From Anaeramoeba ignava (lineage: Eukaryota > Metamonada > Anaeramoebidae), in NCBI GenBank assembly GCA_028826165.1, contig JAPDFW010000059.1, positions 571,001-635,000 of the forward strand: a DNA stretch of 64,000 bases, in the 5' to 3' direction. The position numbers and the translations under genes are program-made. Below the pieces are notes generated by a model, which saw only the letters and a list, made by a program, of their open reading frames with translations, was not told where the DNA came from and ran no database searches. This document shows positions 21,920 to 32,589 of the stretch, piece by piece (within the stretch, counting starts at the first letter, position 1; each line of letters starts with the position of its first letter).

Positions 21920-24900
21920 ATGTCAAGAACACAAGGTTTTTTTTCAAAATAAATACAAATAAACACAAATAAAAACATAAACATAAATAAAAACACAAAC
22001 AAAAACACAAACAAAAACATAAACAAAAACAAAACACAAATAAAAATAAATAAAAACACAAATAAACACAAATAAAAACATAAATACAAATAAACACAAA
22101 TAAAAACACAAATAAATACAAATAAAAACACAAATAAAAACAAAAACACAAATAAATAAAAACAAAAACATAAAAATAAACACAAACAAAAACAAAAATA
22201 TAAAAACATAAATAAATACAAAAATAAAAACAAAAATAAACATAAACATAAACATAAACAAAAACATAAACAAAAATAAAAACATAAATAAAAACATAAA
22301 TAAAAACATAAACATAAACACAAATAAATACAAAAAAACATAAATAAAAACACAAAAATAAAATTCATTATTTTTTATTTTATTTTAGCCGAAATCCAAG
22401 AAATTGAATTCAGTTTGAGACAACCAAAAGAAATCAAAAGAAAACCAGCAATTAAACATGTTATTTCCTTAATGACAGCTGGAAGAGATGTTTCAGCTTT
22501 GTTTTCACCACTTCTTTCATGTTTAAATACTAAAGACATTGAAATCAAGAAGTTAATTTATCTTTACTTAATGCATTATGCAAAATCTAAACCTTCTTTA
22601 GTTGAACAAGCTTTACAATTTATAGTTGTTGTAAATAATTAAAATTAAAATTCAAATTAAAATTAAAATTAAAATTAAAATTAAAATTAAATTTAAAATT
22701 AAAATTAAAATTAAATTAAAATTAAAATTAAAAATTAAAATTTAAAATTAAAATTAATATTAAAATCAAAATTAAAATTAAAATTAAAATTAAAATTAAA
22801 ATCAAAAATTAAAATTAAAATTAAAATTCCAAATTAAAATTAAAATTAAAATTAAAATTTAAAATTAAAATTAAAATTAAAATTAAAAATCAAAATTAAA
22901 ATTAAAATTAAAATTAAAATTAAAATTAAAATTAAAATTAAAATTAAAATTCAAATTAAAATTAAAATTAAAATTAAAATTAAAATTAAAATTAAAATTA
23001 AAATTAAAATTAAAATTCCAAATTAAAATTAAAATTAATATTAAAATTAAAATTAAAATTAAAATTAAAATTAAAATTAAAATTAAAATTAAAATCAAAA
23101 ATAAAATCAAAATTAGAATTAAAATTAAAATTAAAATTAATATTAAAATTCCAAATTAAAATTAAATTTAAAATCAAAATTAAAATTAAAATTAAAATTA
23201 TATAGGATGTTAATGATCAAAATCCTTTGGTTAGAGCTCTTGCTTTAAGAACAATGGCAAGTATTCGAGTTGAAAAATTTACAACTTTTTTGATAGAACC
23301 ATTAAAAGAAGGACTTAAAGTAATTTATTTTTTATTCCTAAAAAAAATAATTTATATTCAAACAAAAAAAAAAAACAAAAAACAAAAAACAAAAAACAAA
23401 AAATAAAAAACAAAAAACAAATAGGATAAAGATCCTTATGTAAGAAAAACAGCAGTTCTTGCTGTTGCTAAACTATTTGATATAAATCCTGAACTTGTCA
23501 AAAAGCATGGATTTGTTGATCGTTTAACAAAGTTACTTTCAGATTCAAATTCTATGGTAGTTTCTAATACTGTTGCAACTTTAATGGAAATTAGTAATGC
23601 AAGTCCAGAACCAGTTTTTCAAGTTACAAAAGAAAACGAGAAATATATAACATCAGCAATTAATGAATCAACAGAGTAATTTATAAAAATTAAAATTAAA
23701 TAAAATTAAATAAAATTAAAATTAAAATTAAAATTAAAATTAAAATAAAAATGAAAATTAAAATTAAAATTAAAATTAAAATTAAATTAAAATTAAAATT
23801 AAAATTAAAATTAAAATTAAAATTAAAATTAAAATTAAAATTAAAATTAAAATTAAAATTAAAATTAAAATTAAAATTAAAATTAAAATTAAAATTAAAA
23901 TTAAAATTAAAATTAAAATTAAAATTATTCAGATGGGGCCAAGTCTTCCTCTTGGAAAGCTTGATGGAATACCAACCTCCATCACCAAAAGAAGCTGAGA
24001 AAATCATTGATCGAGTAGTTCCTCGGTTATCACATAAAAACTCTGCAGTTGTATTGTCATCAGTGCGTTTAATCTTAAAAATGTTCACATTTATCGAAGA
24101 AAAAGAAATCATTCTTCAATTTGCAAGAAAAATGGCACCATCTTTAGTCAGTTTAATGGACAACAATCCCGAAGTTCAATATGTCGCACTTCGAAATATC
24201 AATTTATTTGTTCAACGATTCCCAAAACTATTAATCAAAGATGCAAAAGTATTTTTCTGCAAATACAAAGATCCAGTTTATATCAAAATGGAGAAAGTTG
24301 ATATTCTTGTGATGCTTGCAACGAATTCAAACATCAACGAATTACTGATTGAATTTACAGAATACGCAAAAGAAGTGGATGTTGATTTTGTGCGTAAATC
24401 AGTCAATGCAATTGGGAAATGTGCAATCAAACTTTCCAAAGCAGCACAAGCGTGTGTGAAAGTATTGATAGAATTAGTGAAGACAAAAATCAATTACATT
24501 GTTCAAGAAGTTATTATTGTTGTTCGGGATATTTTCCGAAGATACCCAAATCAATACGAGAGTATCATTGGAGTTTTATGCGAGAATTTACAAAGTTTGG
24601 ATCAACCCGAAGCAAAGGCTTCCATGGTTTGGATCATTGGAGAATATTCAGATCGAATTGACAATGCCGATGAGCTTTTGAAGGCTTTTCTGTTTAATTT
24701 CCATGAAGAAGATCCAGAAGTGCAACTTCAATTATTGACATCCTCAGTGAAATTATTTCTTTCAAAACCAGACGAAGGACAAGAAATTCTAGAGCAAGTT
24801 TTATCAACAGCAACAAACGAATCGGACAATCCCGATCTGCGTGACAGAGCTTTTATGTACTTTCGGCTCGTGGATGCTGGTTTTGAAGAAGCAAACAATA

Positions 24901-26253
24901 TCATTTTAGGAGAAAAACCCTTAATTGATACTATTTCTTTCAAATACGATTCCAAATTGCTCGGTAAACTTTTATCCCAAATCTCAACGCTTTCTAGTGT
25001 GTTCCATAAATTGCCTGAAACTTTTATTAGTGGTGCTAAGGTTTTTGCCCAAGAGGATGATGATAATTCTAATGATGAAGATGATGGTGGAATTTTGCAA
25101 GTTCAAGAAAAAGAAAAAGAAAAGAAAATTGAAAGAGAAAAAAAGAATGAAATGGAAACTCAACAAATTGGTCAGTTGATTAATTTTGCAGATAGTCAAC
25201 CACCACCTATAGTGAAAACTAAATCCATTCCTCAACAACGGAATGATTCTCCTGATCAAGAAATGTTTGAAATGGAGATAGCACAACGAAATGATGTAGA
25301 TACTAAATTTATAACAAATTTGGGATGATAAAATATTTAATTTAATATTTAATTTAATATTTAATATTTAATATTTATTTTGAATATTTAATTTATTTTA
25401 ATATTTTATATTTATATTTAATTTAATATTTAATTTAATATTTTAATATTTAATTTAATATTTTATATTTATTTTAATATTTAATATTTAATTTATTTTA
25501 ATATTTAATATTTAATTTATTTTAATATTTAATTATTAATTGATATAAAAGGAAGTAATTGTTGATAAAGAAGAAATCATTGATGAAGAACGGGGAAAAG
25601 GAATGATAGTAAGCGCAGCATTTCGGCGACGAGAGCAACAAATCTACTTTGATCTTACAATCAGCAATCGAACATCATATCCATTTGGGAAGCTTGCAAT
25701 GGTATTCAACAAGAATTTATTTGGGATGAAACCAAATGCTCAAGTACCGATCACTGGAATCATGCCCGGACAAACAACAGAATGCAGCGTTGTCTGCCCA
25801 ATTATTCAGTCGCATAAATTACCCGCAAATGAAGCTACACTTGAAGTTCAAATTGCAATTAAGAATTTCGAAGTATTTTATACTCAATGCACTTCGCCAA
25901 TGAATATTTTCTTCACAGAAGACGGAAAAATTGAAAAAAGAAACTTTTTAAATCATTGGAAAGCAATTAGTGATGATGATGAACGAATCAAGGAAATCCA
26001 AGGTTTATCTGAAACTAATCCCGATATTTTGAAAATGAAACTTGCAAACTTGAATATCTTCTTTATTGCCAAAAGACAAGAAGGTTCTATTGATATTCTT
26101 TATTTCTCTCTTAAACTTGTTAATTCCGTTATTTTCTTGATAGAATTGAGTATTGACCAGGAAAATCAATCTTGTCAATTGGCAACTCGTTCTCAAGATA
26201 CTTCTTTGATTCCTCTTTTTGAAGAATTTATGGAGAGATTTTTAACAGATTAA
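21920..26253 (+). CDS. AP1B1: AP-1/AP-2 beta-adaptin (large chain of clathrin adaptor)
   Basis: Large subunit of the clathrin adaptor, binding clathrin and cargo at the trans-Golgi/endosome or plasma membrane. The AP-1 versus AP-2 role cannot be separated and many protists share one beta chain. Exons 21920-21935, 22389-22630, 23206-23319, 23425-23675, 23933-25295 and 25552-26253 give 895 residues. The HEAT-repeat trunk shows EIKKLIYLYLMHYAKSKPSL, WGQVFLLESLMEYQPPSPKE, RLSHKNSAVVLSSVRLILKM and YVALRNINLFVQRFPKLLIK. A short acidic hinge (DDDNSNDEDDGGI) replaces the long clathrin-box hinge of animals. The appendage follows (KLAMVFNKNLFGMKPNAQVP, NFEVFYTQCTSPMNIFFTED). The 5-codon first exon MSRTQ with donor GTTTTT is the least certain part, but it is supported by the promoter-like element. 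Confidence 0.92.
21936..22388 (+). repeat. AAATAAACACAAATAAAAAC repeat in beta-adaptin intron 1
   Basis: 453-bp intron of 6/12-bp units of A, C and T only (AAACAC, AAATAC, AAAACATA). It is the only C-containing, G-free repeat of this type in the window. Long Phe/Val/Cys frames on the minus strand are artefacts of it. Confidence 0.85.
22631..23205 (+). repeat. AAAATT hexamer array in beta-adaptin intron 2
   Basis: 575-bp GTAAAT...TATAG intron of AAAATT units with occasional AAATTCC and AAAATC variants. Confidence 0.85.
23676..23932 (+). repeat. AAAATT hexamer array in beta-adaptin intron 4
   Basis: 257-bp GTAATT...TTCAG intron. The array runs open into exon 5, so the apparent Met-Lys-Ile start inside the intron is false; the exon begins at the Trp codon of EWGQVFLLES. 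Confidence 0.85.
25296..25551 (+). repeat. AATATTTAATTT repeat in beta-adaptin intron 5
   Basis: 256-bp GTAGAT...AAAAG intron separating the hinge from the appendage exon. It is built of ATTTAAT and ATATTT units. Confidence 0.75.
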
Positions 26254-26406
26254 ATTTTTTCTTTTTAAAAACTAAATTCAAATTTTTTTCTTCTTTTTTC
26301 TTTTTTTTTTTCTTTTCTTTTCCAAAATTAAGACAGAATCGATTAGAACCGATTAATTAATTTACTTTTTTTCTTCTCAAATAAAAAAAAAGCAAAAACA
26401 AAATTT

Positions 26407-26450
26407 TATTTTTCATTTCATTTTTCATTTTATTTTTCATTTTATTTTTA
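26407..26450 (+). promoter_or_regulatory. Repeated TTTTTCATTT units upstream of the four-TM gene
   Basis: Three TTTTTCATTT(T) units 90-130 nt before the ATG at 26539, farther than at other genes; part of the 285-bp spacer after beta-adaptin. Confidence 0.3.
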
Positions 26451-26538
26451 TTTTAAGAAATGTTCCAAAATACAGAACTTTGTAATTGATATTCTCTTTT
26501 TTTTTTTTAAAAAATTAAAAATTTAAAATTTAAAAATT

Positions 26539-27438
26539 ATGTTAGATTTACAACAGCAGAAAAGAGAGCAATCAATAGGAAATAAATCTGTTTCATATTG
26601 TATGACAATAATTTGTATTGGAGCTTTTATTGGTCCATCACTTGGAGTTGCTTATAAAGATAAAGATATTGTAAAATTAAAAAATTAAAAAATTAAAAAA
26701 ATTCCAAATTAAAAAATTAAAAAAATTCCAAATTAAAAAATTAAAAAATTAAAAGGGATGTTCAAAACCTCTTTGGAATTGGATTTTGGTTTGCAATATT
26801 GTTTTTGCAGTTTCTCTTTTCTCTTCTATTATTATTCCTAATAGTTGGGCGAAATTTAAAATTGGATTTCAAATTATTTCAAATTTATTCCTTTTAGCTT
26901 GGTCAATAATTGGAATAGTTTGGGCAACAAAATGTGTAAAAAAATTAATTTAAAATTTTTAAATATCAAATAAAATTTTGTTCCACTTTTTTTTGGAATT
27001 AATTTAATTTGAATCGATAAATATTTTAAATAGAAAGATGAATGTGGAAAATTATATGAAGTTGCTTTGGGAGATTCAATTACAGTGCTTGTTTTAATGT
27101 CTCTTACTTTTTTTGTTATTTGTTGCTGTGTTGTTTGTTGCTTGCCACTTATAAATGATATCAATGCTATTGGAGATAATTCTTCTGAGGGTTTTATGAG
27201 GTAAAAAATAAAGAAAAACACAAATTTCAATTTTGGAATTTTTAAGAATTTTTATTTTTATTTTTATTTTTATTTTTATTTAAAAAAGTTTACTTTTTTT
27301 AGCGATCTTTTTTGGATTAATGGCTGGGAACAATTAAGTAGAAAAAAAGAAAATGGATTTGAATTTATTTTCAAAAAGGAAAATAACAAAAAAATTAATA
27401 AAATCAAATTAAAAATATTTTATTCCACTTTTTTTTGA
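26539..27438 (+). CDS. Four-TM membrane protein of unknown function
   Basis: Exons 26539-26670, 26756-26935, 27034-27200 and 27303-27438 join in phase (204 residues). Four hydrophobic spans are plain: YCMTIICIGAFIGPSLGVAY, WILVCNIVFAVSLFSSIIIP, IISNLFLLAWSIIGIVWATK and VLVLMSLTFFVICCCVVCCL. A short hydrophilic N-terminus (LDLQQQKREQS) suggests cytosolic ends. A Cys pair (CGKLYE and GCSKPLWNW) sits in the loops, as in small TMEM272-type tetraspans, but I do not recognise the family with confidence. The last codons (KIFYSTFF, then TGA) are the satellite's TATTCCACTTTTT box read in frame, so the array supplies the stop. Intron 2 contains another GTTCCACTTTTTTTT copy of the box at about 26971. 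Confidence 0.65.
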
Positions 27439-28445
27439 AATAAAAAATAAATAAAATTAAATATAATTAATAAATAAATTAATTTAAAAAAATAAATAAA
27501 ATTAAATTAAAACAAAATAAATTTAAATTATTAAAAGAATAAAATTAAAACAAAAAAATTAATAAAATTAAATTAAAAATATTTTATTCCACTTTTTGAA
27601 ATAAAAATAAATTAAAATTAAATATAATTAATTAATAAATTAATTTAAAAAAAATAAAATTAAATCTAAATAAAATTAAAAATAAAAATAATAAAAATAA
27701 TGGATAGTAAAGGGAATAAAAATAAAATCAAATTAAAAATATTTTATTCCACTTTTTGAAATAAAAATAAATCAAAATTAAATATAATTAATAAATAAAT
27801 TAATTTAAAAATAAATAAAATAAAAATTTTTTGAAATTATTAAAAGAATAAATTCAAAAAAAAAAATAAAAATAAAATTAAAAATATAAATAAATAAAAA
27901 TAAAATTTAAAAATAAATAAAATTAAAATTTTAAAATAAAATTAAATTATTAAAAGAATAAATTTAAAACAAAAATTAATAAAATCAAATTAAAAATATT
28001 TTATTCCACTTTTTGAAATAAAAATAAATTAAAAATTAAATATAATTAATAAATAAATTAGTTTAAAAAAATAAATAAAATTAAATTTAGAATAAAATTA
28101 AATTATTAAAAGAATAAATTTAAAATAAAAATTAATAAAATTAAATTAAAAATATTTTATTCCACTTTTTTTTTTGAAATAAAAAAATAAATTAAAATTA
28201 AATATAATTAATAAATAAACTAGTTTAAAAAAATAAATAAAATTAAATTTAGAATAAAATTAAATTATTAAAAGAATAAATTTAAAATAAAAAAAATAAT
28301 AAAATTAAATTAAAAATATTTTATTCCACTTTTTTTTGAAATAAAAAAATAAATTAATTTAAATATAATTAATTAATAAATTAGTTTAAAAAAATAAATA
28401 AAATAAAATTCAAAATAAAATTAAAATAAAAATAAAAAAAAATAA
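27400..28445. repeat. Satellite array A, ~160-bp unit, left of tRNA-Ala
   Basis: A degenerate tandem array with the box ATTTTATTCCACTTTTT recurring near 27423, 27587, 27747, 28003, 28160 and 28323 (spacings 164, 160, 256, 157 and 163). Between boxes are AAATATAATTAATAAATAAA and ATTATTAAAAGAATAAATTT segments. The box and spacing are the same as in the larger array at 32.6-36.5 kb, but the rest of the unit has diverged. The array runs straight into the tRNA-Ala gene. Confidence 0.85.
27701..27716 (-). pseudogene. tRNA-Ala 3'-end relic inside satellite array A
   Basis: TGGATAGTAAAGGGAA matches the 3' acceptor end of the intact tRNA-Ala at 28446 (TGGATAGTGAGGGAA), including the AATAA 5' flank. 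The rest of the tRNA is absent. It looks like a partial copy carried along when the satellite was duplicated. Confidence 0.5.
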
Positions 28446-28517
28446 TGGATAGTGAGGGAATCGAACCCCCGGCCTCTTGTATGCGAAACAAGCGTTGTAC
28501 CACTCAACTAACTACCC
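28446..28517 (-). tRNA. tRNA-Ala (anticodon CGC)
   Basis: A 72-nt cloverleaf on the minus strand. The acceptor pair GGGTAGT/ACTATCC includes the G3:U70 pair that specifies alanine, with discriminator A. The D-arm is GTTG/CAAC, the anticodon arm CTTGT-TTCGCAT-ACAAG and the T-loop TTCGATT. No intron. No CCA is encoded, as normal for eukaryotes. A T-rich tract follows downstream on the gene strand as a terminator. Confidence 0.93.
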
Positions 28518-28630
28518 CAAAATAAAATAAAAAACTTTTATTTTTTTTTTTCTTAATTTTTTTTTTTCAAAATATTATTTTTTATATACTTAATTAATTT
28601 TCTTTTTTTATTTAAAATTAATTAAAAAAT

Positions 28631-28647
28631 TTTTTTTTCATTTTTTC
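28631..28647 (+). promoter_or_regulatory. TTTTTTTCATTTTTTC element upstream of psuG
   Basis: T-run/CA unit 31-47 nt before the ATG at 28678. Confidence 0.35.
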
Positions 28648-28677
28648 TATTTTTCTAAAACTAAAAATTTCATTCTC

Positions 28678-31600
28678 ATGCTTCAAAATTGTTTTAAATT
28701 TGCAATTAAAAAAGAAAATCAAATAGCAAACCAAATAACCAAAAAAATAACAACCGAAATTGATTCAAGACTAAGAAAATATTTTGAGATCAAAGAAGAA
28801 GTACAAAATTCACTTAAAAACAAAAAACCAGTCGTAGCACTTGAAACAACAATTGTAACTCATGGGATGCCTTATCCTAAAAATGTTGAAATAGCTCAAG
28901 AAGTTGAGCAAATTGTGAGAGAAAATGGAGCAACTCCTGCAACTATTGGAGTTATTAATGGAAAAATTCATGTTGGAATGACTAAAAATGATCTTGAATT
29001 CCTTGCTCAACAACGTATTCAAGGAAATGTTACGAAAGTTTCAAGAAGAGATTTATCCTTTGTTGTTTCTCAGAAGAAAAATGGTGGTACAACTGTAAGT
29101 GGTACAATGATGATTAGTCATATGGCTGGAATTCCTGTTTTTGTTACTGGTGGAATAGGTTTGAATCTTTTCTCTTTTCTTTTCTTTTTGAGATCAAAGT
29201 GGATCAAATTTTTCCATTTATTTTGATTTAATTTGAATTTTAATATAATTTTGATTTAATTTTAATATAATTTTGATTTAATTTTAATTTAATTTTGATA
29301 TAATTTTGATATAATTTTGATTTAATTTTGATTTAATTTTGATTTAATTTTGATTTAATTTTGATTTAATTTTGATTTAATTTTGATTTAATTTTAATAT
29401 AATTTTGATTTAATTTTAATATAATTTTGATTTAATTTTAATATAATTTTGATTTAATTTTAATTTAATTTTGATTTAATTTTAATATAATTTTGATTTA
29501 ATTTTGATATAATTTTGATTTAATTTTAATATAATTTTGATTTAATTTTGATTTAATTTTGATTTAATTTTAATTTAATTTTGATTTAATTTTAATTTAA
29601 TTTTGATTTAATTTTAATTTAATATTGATTTAATTTTGATTTAATTTTAATTTAATTTTGATATAATTTTGATTTAATTTTAATTTAATTTTGATTTAAT
29701 TTGGATATAATTTTAATTTAATTTTGATTTAATTTTGATTTGATTTTGATTTAATTTTAATTTGATTTTGATTTAATTTTGATTTAATTTTGATTTAATT
29801 TTGATTTAATTTTGATTTAATTTTGATTTAATTTTGATTTAATTTTGATTTAATTTTAATATAATTTTGGTTTAATTTTAATTTAATTTTAATTTAATTT
29901 TGATTTAATTTTGATTTAATTTTGATTTAATTTTGATTTAATTTTGATTTAATTTTGATTTAATTTTAATATAATTTTGATTTAATTTGGATTTAATTTT
30001 GATTTAATTTTGATTTAATTTGGATTTAATTTTGATTTAATTTTGATTTAATTTTAATTTAATTTTGATTTAATTTTGATTTGATTTTGATTTGATTTTG
30101 ATTTAATTTTAATATAATTTTGATTTAATTTGGATATAATTTTAATTTAATTTTGATTTAATTTTAATTTGATTTTGATTTAATTTTGATTTAATTTTGA
30201 TTTAATTTTGATTTAATTTTGATTTAATTTTGATTTAATTTTGATTTAATTTTGATTTAATTTTAATATAATTTTAATATAATTTGGATTTAATTTTGAT
30301 ATAATTTTGATTTAATTTTAATTTAATTTGGATTTAATTTTAATTTAATTTTGATTTAATTTTGATTTAATTTTGATTTAATTTTGATTTAATTTTGATT
30401 TAATTTTGATTTAATTTTGATTTAATTTTGATTTAATTTTGATTTGATTTTGATTTAATTTTAATTTAATTTTGATTTAATTTTGATTTAATTTTGATTT
30501 AATTTTGATTTAATTTTAATTTAATTTTAATTTAATTTTGATTTAATTTTGATTTGATTTTGATTTAATTTTAATTTAATTTGGATTTAATTTTGATTTA
30601 ATTTTGATTTAATTTTGATTTAATTTTGATTTAATTTTAATTTAATTTTAATTTAATTTTGATTTAATTTTGATTTAATTTTGATTTAATTTTGATTTAA
30701 TTTTGATTTAATTTTGATTTAATTTTGATTTAATTTTGATTTAATTTTGATTTAATTTTGATTTGATTTTGATTTAATTTTTTAATTTAAATTTGATTTA
30801 ATTTTAATTTAATTTTAATTTAATTTTAATTTAAATTTAATTTAATTTAATTTTAATTTAATTTTAATTTAAATTTAATTTAATTTTGATTTAATTTTAA
30901 TTTAAATTTGATTTAATTTTGATTTAATTTTGATTTAATTTTGATTTAATTTTGATTTAATTTTGATTTAATTTTAATTTAATTTTGATTTAATTTTAAT
31001 TTAATTTTGATTTAATTTTAATTTAATTTTGATTTAATTTTGATTTAATTTTAATTTAATTTTGATTTAATTTTAATTTAAATTTAATTTAATTTTGATT
31101 TAATTTTGATTTAAATTTAATTTAATTTTGATTTAATTTTGATTTAATTTTAATTTAATTTTGATTTAATTTTGATTTAATGTTGATTTAATTTTTGATT
31201 TAATTTTGATTTAATTTTGATTTAATTTTAATAATTTTGATTTAATTTTAATTTAATTTTGATTTAATTTTAATTTAATTTTGATTTAATTTAATTTTGA
31301 TTTAATTTTGATTTAATTTTGATTTAATTTTGATTTAATTTTGATTTAATTTTAATTTTGATTTAATTTTTTGATTTAATTTTAATTTAATTTTGATTTA
31401 ATTTTGATTTAATTTTGATTTAATTTTAATTTAATTTGGATTTAATTTTGATTTAATTTTGATTTAATTTTGATTTAATTTTGATTTAATTTTGATTTAA
31501 TTTTGATTTAATTTTGATTTAATTTTAATTTAATTTTGATTTAATTTTGATTTAATTTTGATTTAATTTTGATTTAATTTTGATTTGATTTTGATTTAAT

Positions 31601-32380
31601 TTTGATTTAATTTTGATTTGATTTTAATTTAATTTTGATTTAATTTTGATTTAATTTTGATTTAATTTTGATTTAATTTTGATTTAATTTTGATTTAATT
31701 TTAATTTAATTTGGATTTAATTTTGATTTAATTTTGATTTAATTTTGATTTAATTTTAATTTAATTTTAAGGTGGTGTTCATCGAAATGCTGAAATTACA
31801 ATGGATATTTCAGCAGATCTTATGGAATTAATGCGAACACCAATATGCGTAGTTTGTGCAGGAATGAAATCAATTTTAGACATTCCAAAAACATTAGAAT
31901 TTCTTGAAACAAATGGTGTTCCAACAGTTGGATATCAAGTAAAGAATTTCCCAGCTTTTTTTGTTCATGATTCTGGATTTCCTTCTTCTTGTCGATTAGA
32001 TGATCCAAAATCATGTGCTCAATTAATCAAAACAAATTCAAATCTTGGGATAAAAAGTGGAATTTTAATTGGTGTTCCTGTTCCTAAAAAATATGAAACT
32101 GAAGGTGTTATGATTGAAAATGCGATTCAAAAAGCTATTCAAGAAAGTCAGAATCAAAAAATTTCAGGTAGAGATTTAACTCCTTTTCTTTTAGCAAGAG
32201 TAAACGAATTAACTCAAGGAAAATCTCTTCAAACAAGTAAAATTTATTTATTTGGAAAAATTTTTTAATCTTATTAATTTAATTTTTAATCAAAAATAAA
32301 AAAATAAAAAAGATACACATTTGATCAAAAATAATGCGAAAATTGGAGCTCAAATTGCAGTTGAACTTTCAAAACTTTAA
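28678..32380 (+). CDS. psuG: Pseudouridine-5'-phosphate glycosidase
   Basis: Cleaves pseudouridine 5'-phosphate into uracil and ribose 5-phosphate, the salvage step for modified RNA breakdown. Exons 28678-29158, 31772-32236 and 32313-32380 join in phase (337 residues; bacterial PsuG about 312). The signatures are in order: VVALETTIVTHGMPYPKNVE with the catalytic Glu, then GTMMISHMAGIPVFVTGGIG. The splice continues GVHRNAEITMDISADLMELM with the metal-binding Asp, then ICVVCAGMKSILDIPKTLEF with the Lys that forms the ribose adduct. PAFFVHDSGFPSSCRLDDPK and NNAKIGAQIAVEL complete the match. The 35-residue basic N-terminal extension could target an organelle. It is a stand-alone glycosidase, not fused to a PfkB kinase. 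The first intron is 2613 bp. Confidence 0.95.
29159..31771 (+). repeat. 2.6-kb intron of TTTTGATTTAA 11-bp repeats in psuG
   Basis: Well over 200 units of 11 bp (TTTTGATTTAA, with TTTTAATTTAA, TTTTGATATAA and TTTGGATTTAA variants) fill the intron from 29225 to the acceptor. The donor GTTTGA follows GGAATAG and the acceptor is TTTTAAG. T/A-tracts recur with near-helical spacing. No ORF, promoter or RNA is seen. Confidence 0.93.
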
Positions 32381-32460
32381 AAAAAATAAATCTTCTTTTT
32401 CTTTTTCTTTTTCTTTTAAATAAAAAAAAAAAATTTAATAAAAAATAAAAATAAAAAAAA

Positions 32461-32568
32461 CGACGCGAACAGGATTTGAACCTGTGCTCCCAAAGGGAAG
32501 TAGATTTCCATAATTTTTAAAATTTAAATTATTCTAGTCTACCGCCTTAACCACTCGGCCATCGCGTC
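32461..32568 (-). tRNA. tRNA-Ser (anticodon AGA) with a 26-nt intron
   Basis: Class II tRNA on the minus strand. The acceptor is GACGCGA/TCGCGTC, with discriminator G (serine identity), D-arm region GGCCGAGTGGTTAAGGC, and anticodon stem GTAGA/TCTAC. The loop reads CTAGAA, with an intron right after position 37 (32506-32531), an AT-rich 26-mer. A long variable arm (TTCCCTTTGGGAG) and T-loop TTCAAAT follow. The intron sits at the standard eukaryotic site and would be cut by the tRNA splicing endonuclease. Confidence 0.93.
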
Positions 32569-32589
32569 TTAATTAATTTTTTTTTTTCT

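Noticed and set aside
21879-22368. Three overlapping Phe/Val/Cys/Leu ORFs on the minus strand resembling membrane proteins
   Set aside because: They are readings of the A/C/T repeat in beta-adaptin intron 1 and cover the adaptin promoter and first exon.
23751-23932. Use of the Met at 23751 as start of beta-adaptin
   Set aside because: The Lys/Leu run before Trp is intron repeat; upstream exons encode the missing conserved N-terminal trunk in phase.
27400-28440. CRISPR-like array
   Set aside because: The units are long, degenerate and lack distinct spacers; the sequence is eukaryotic with introns and tRNA introns.
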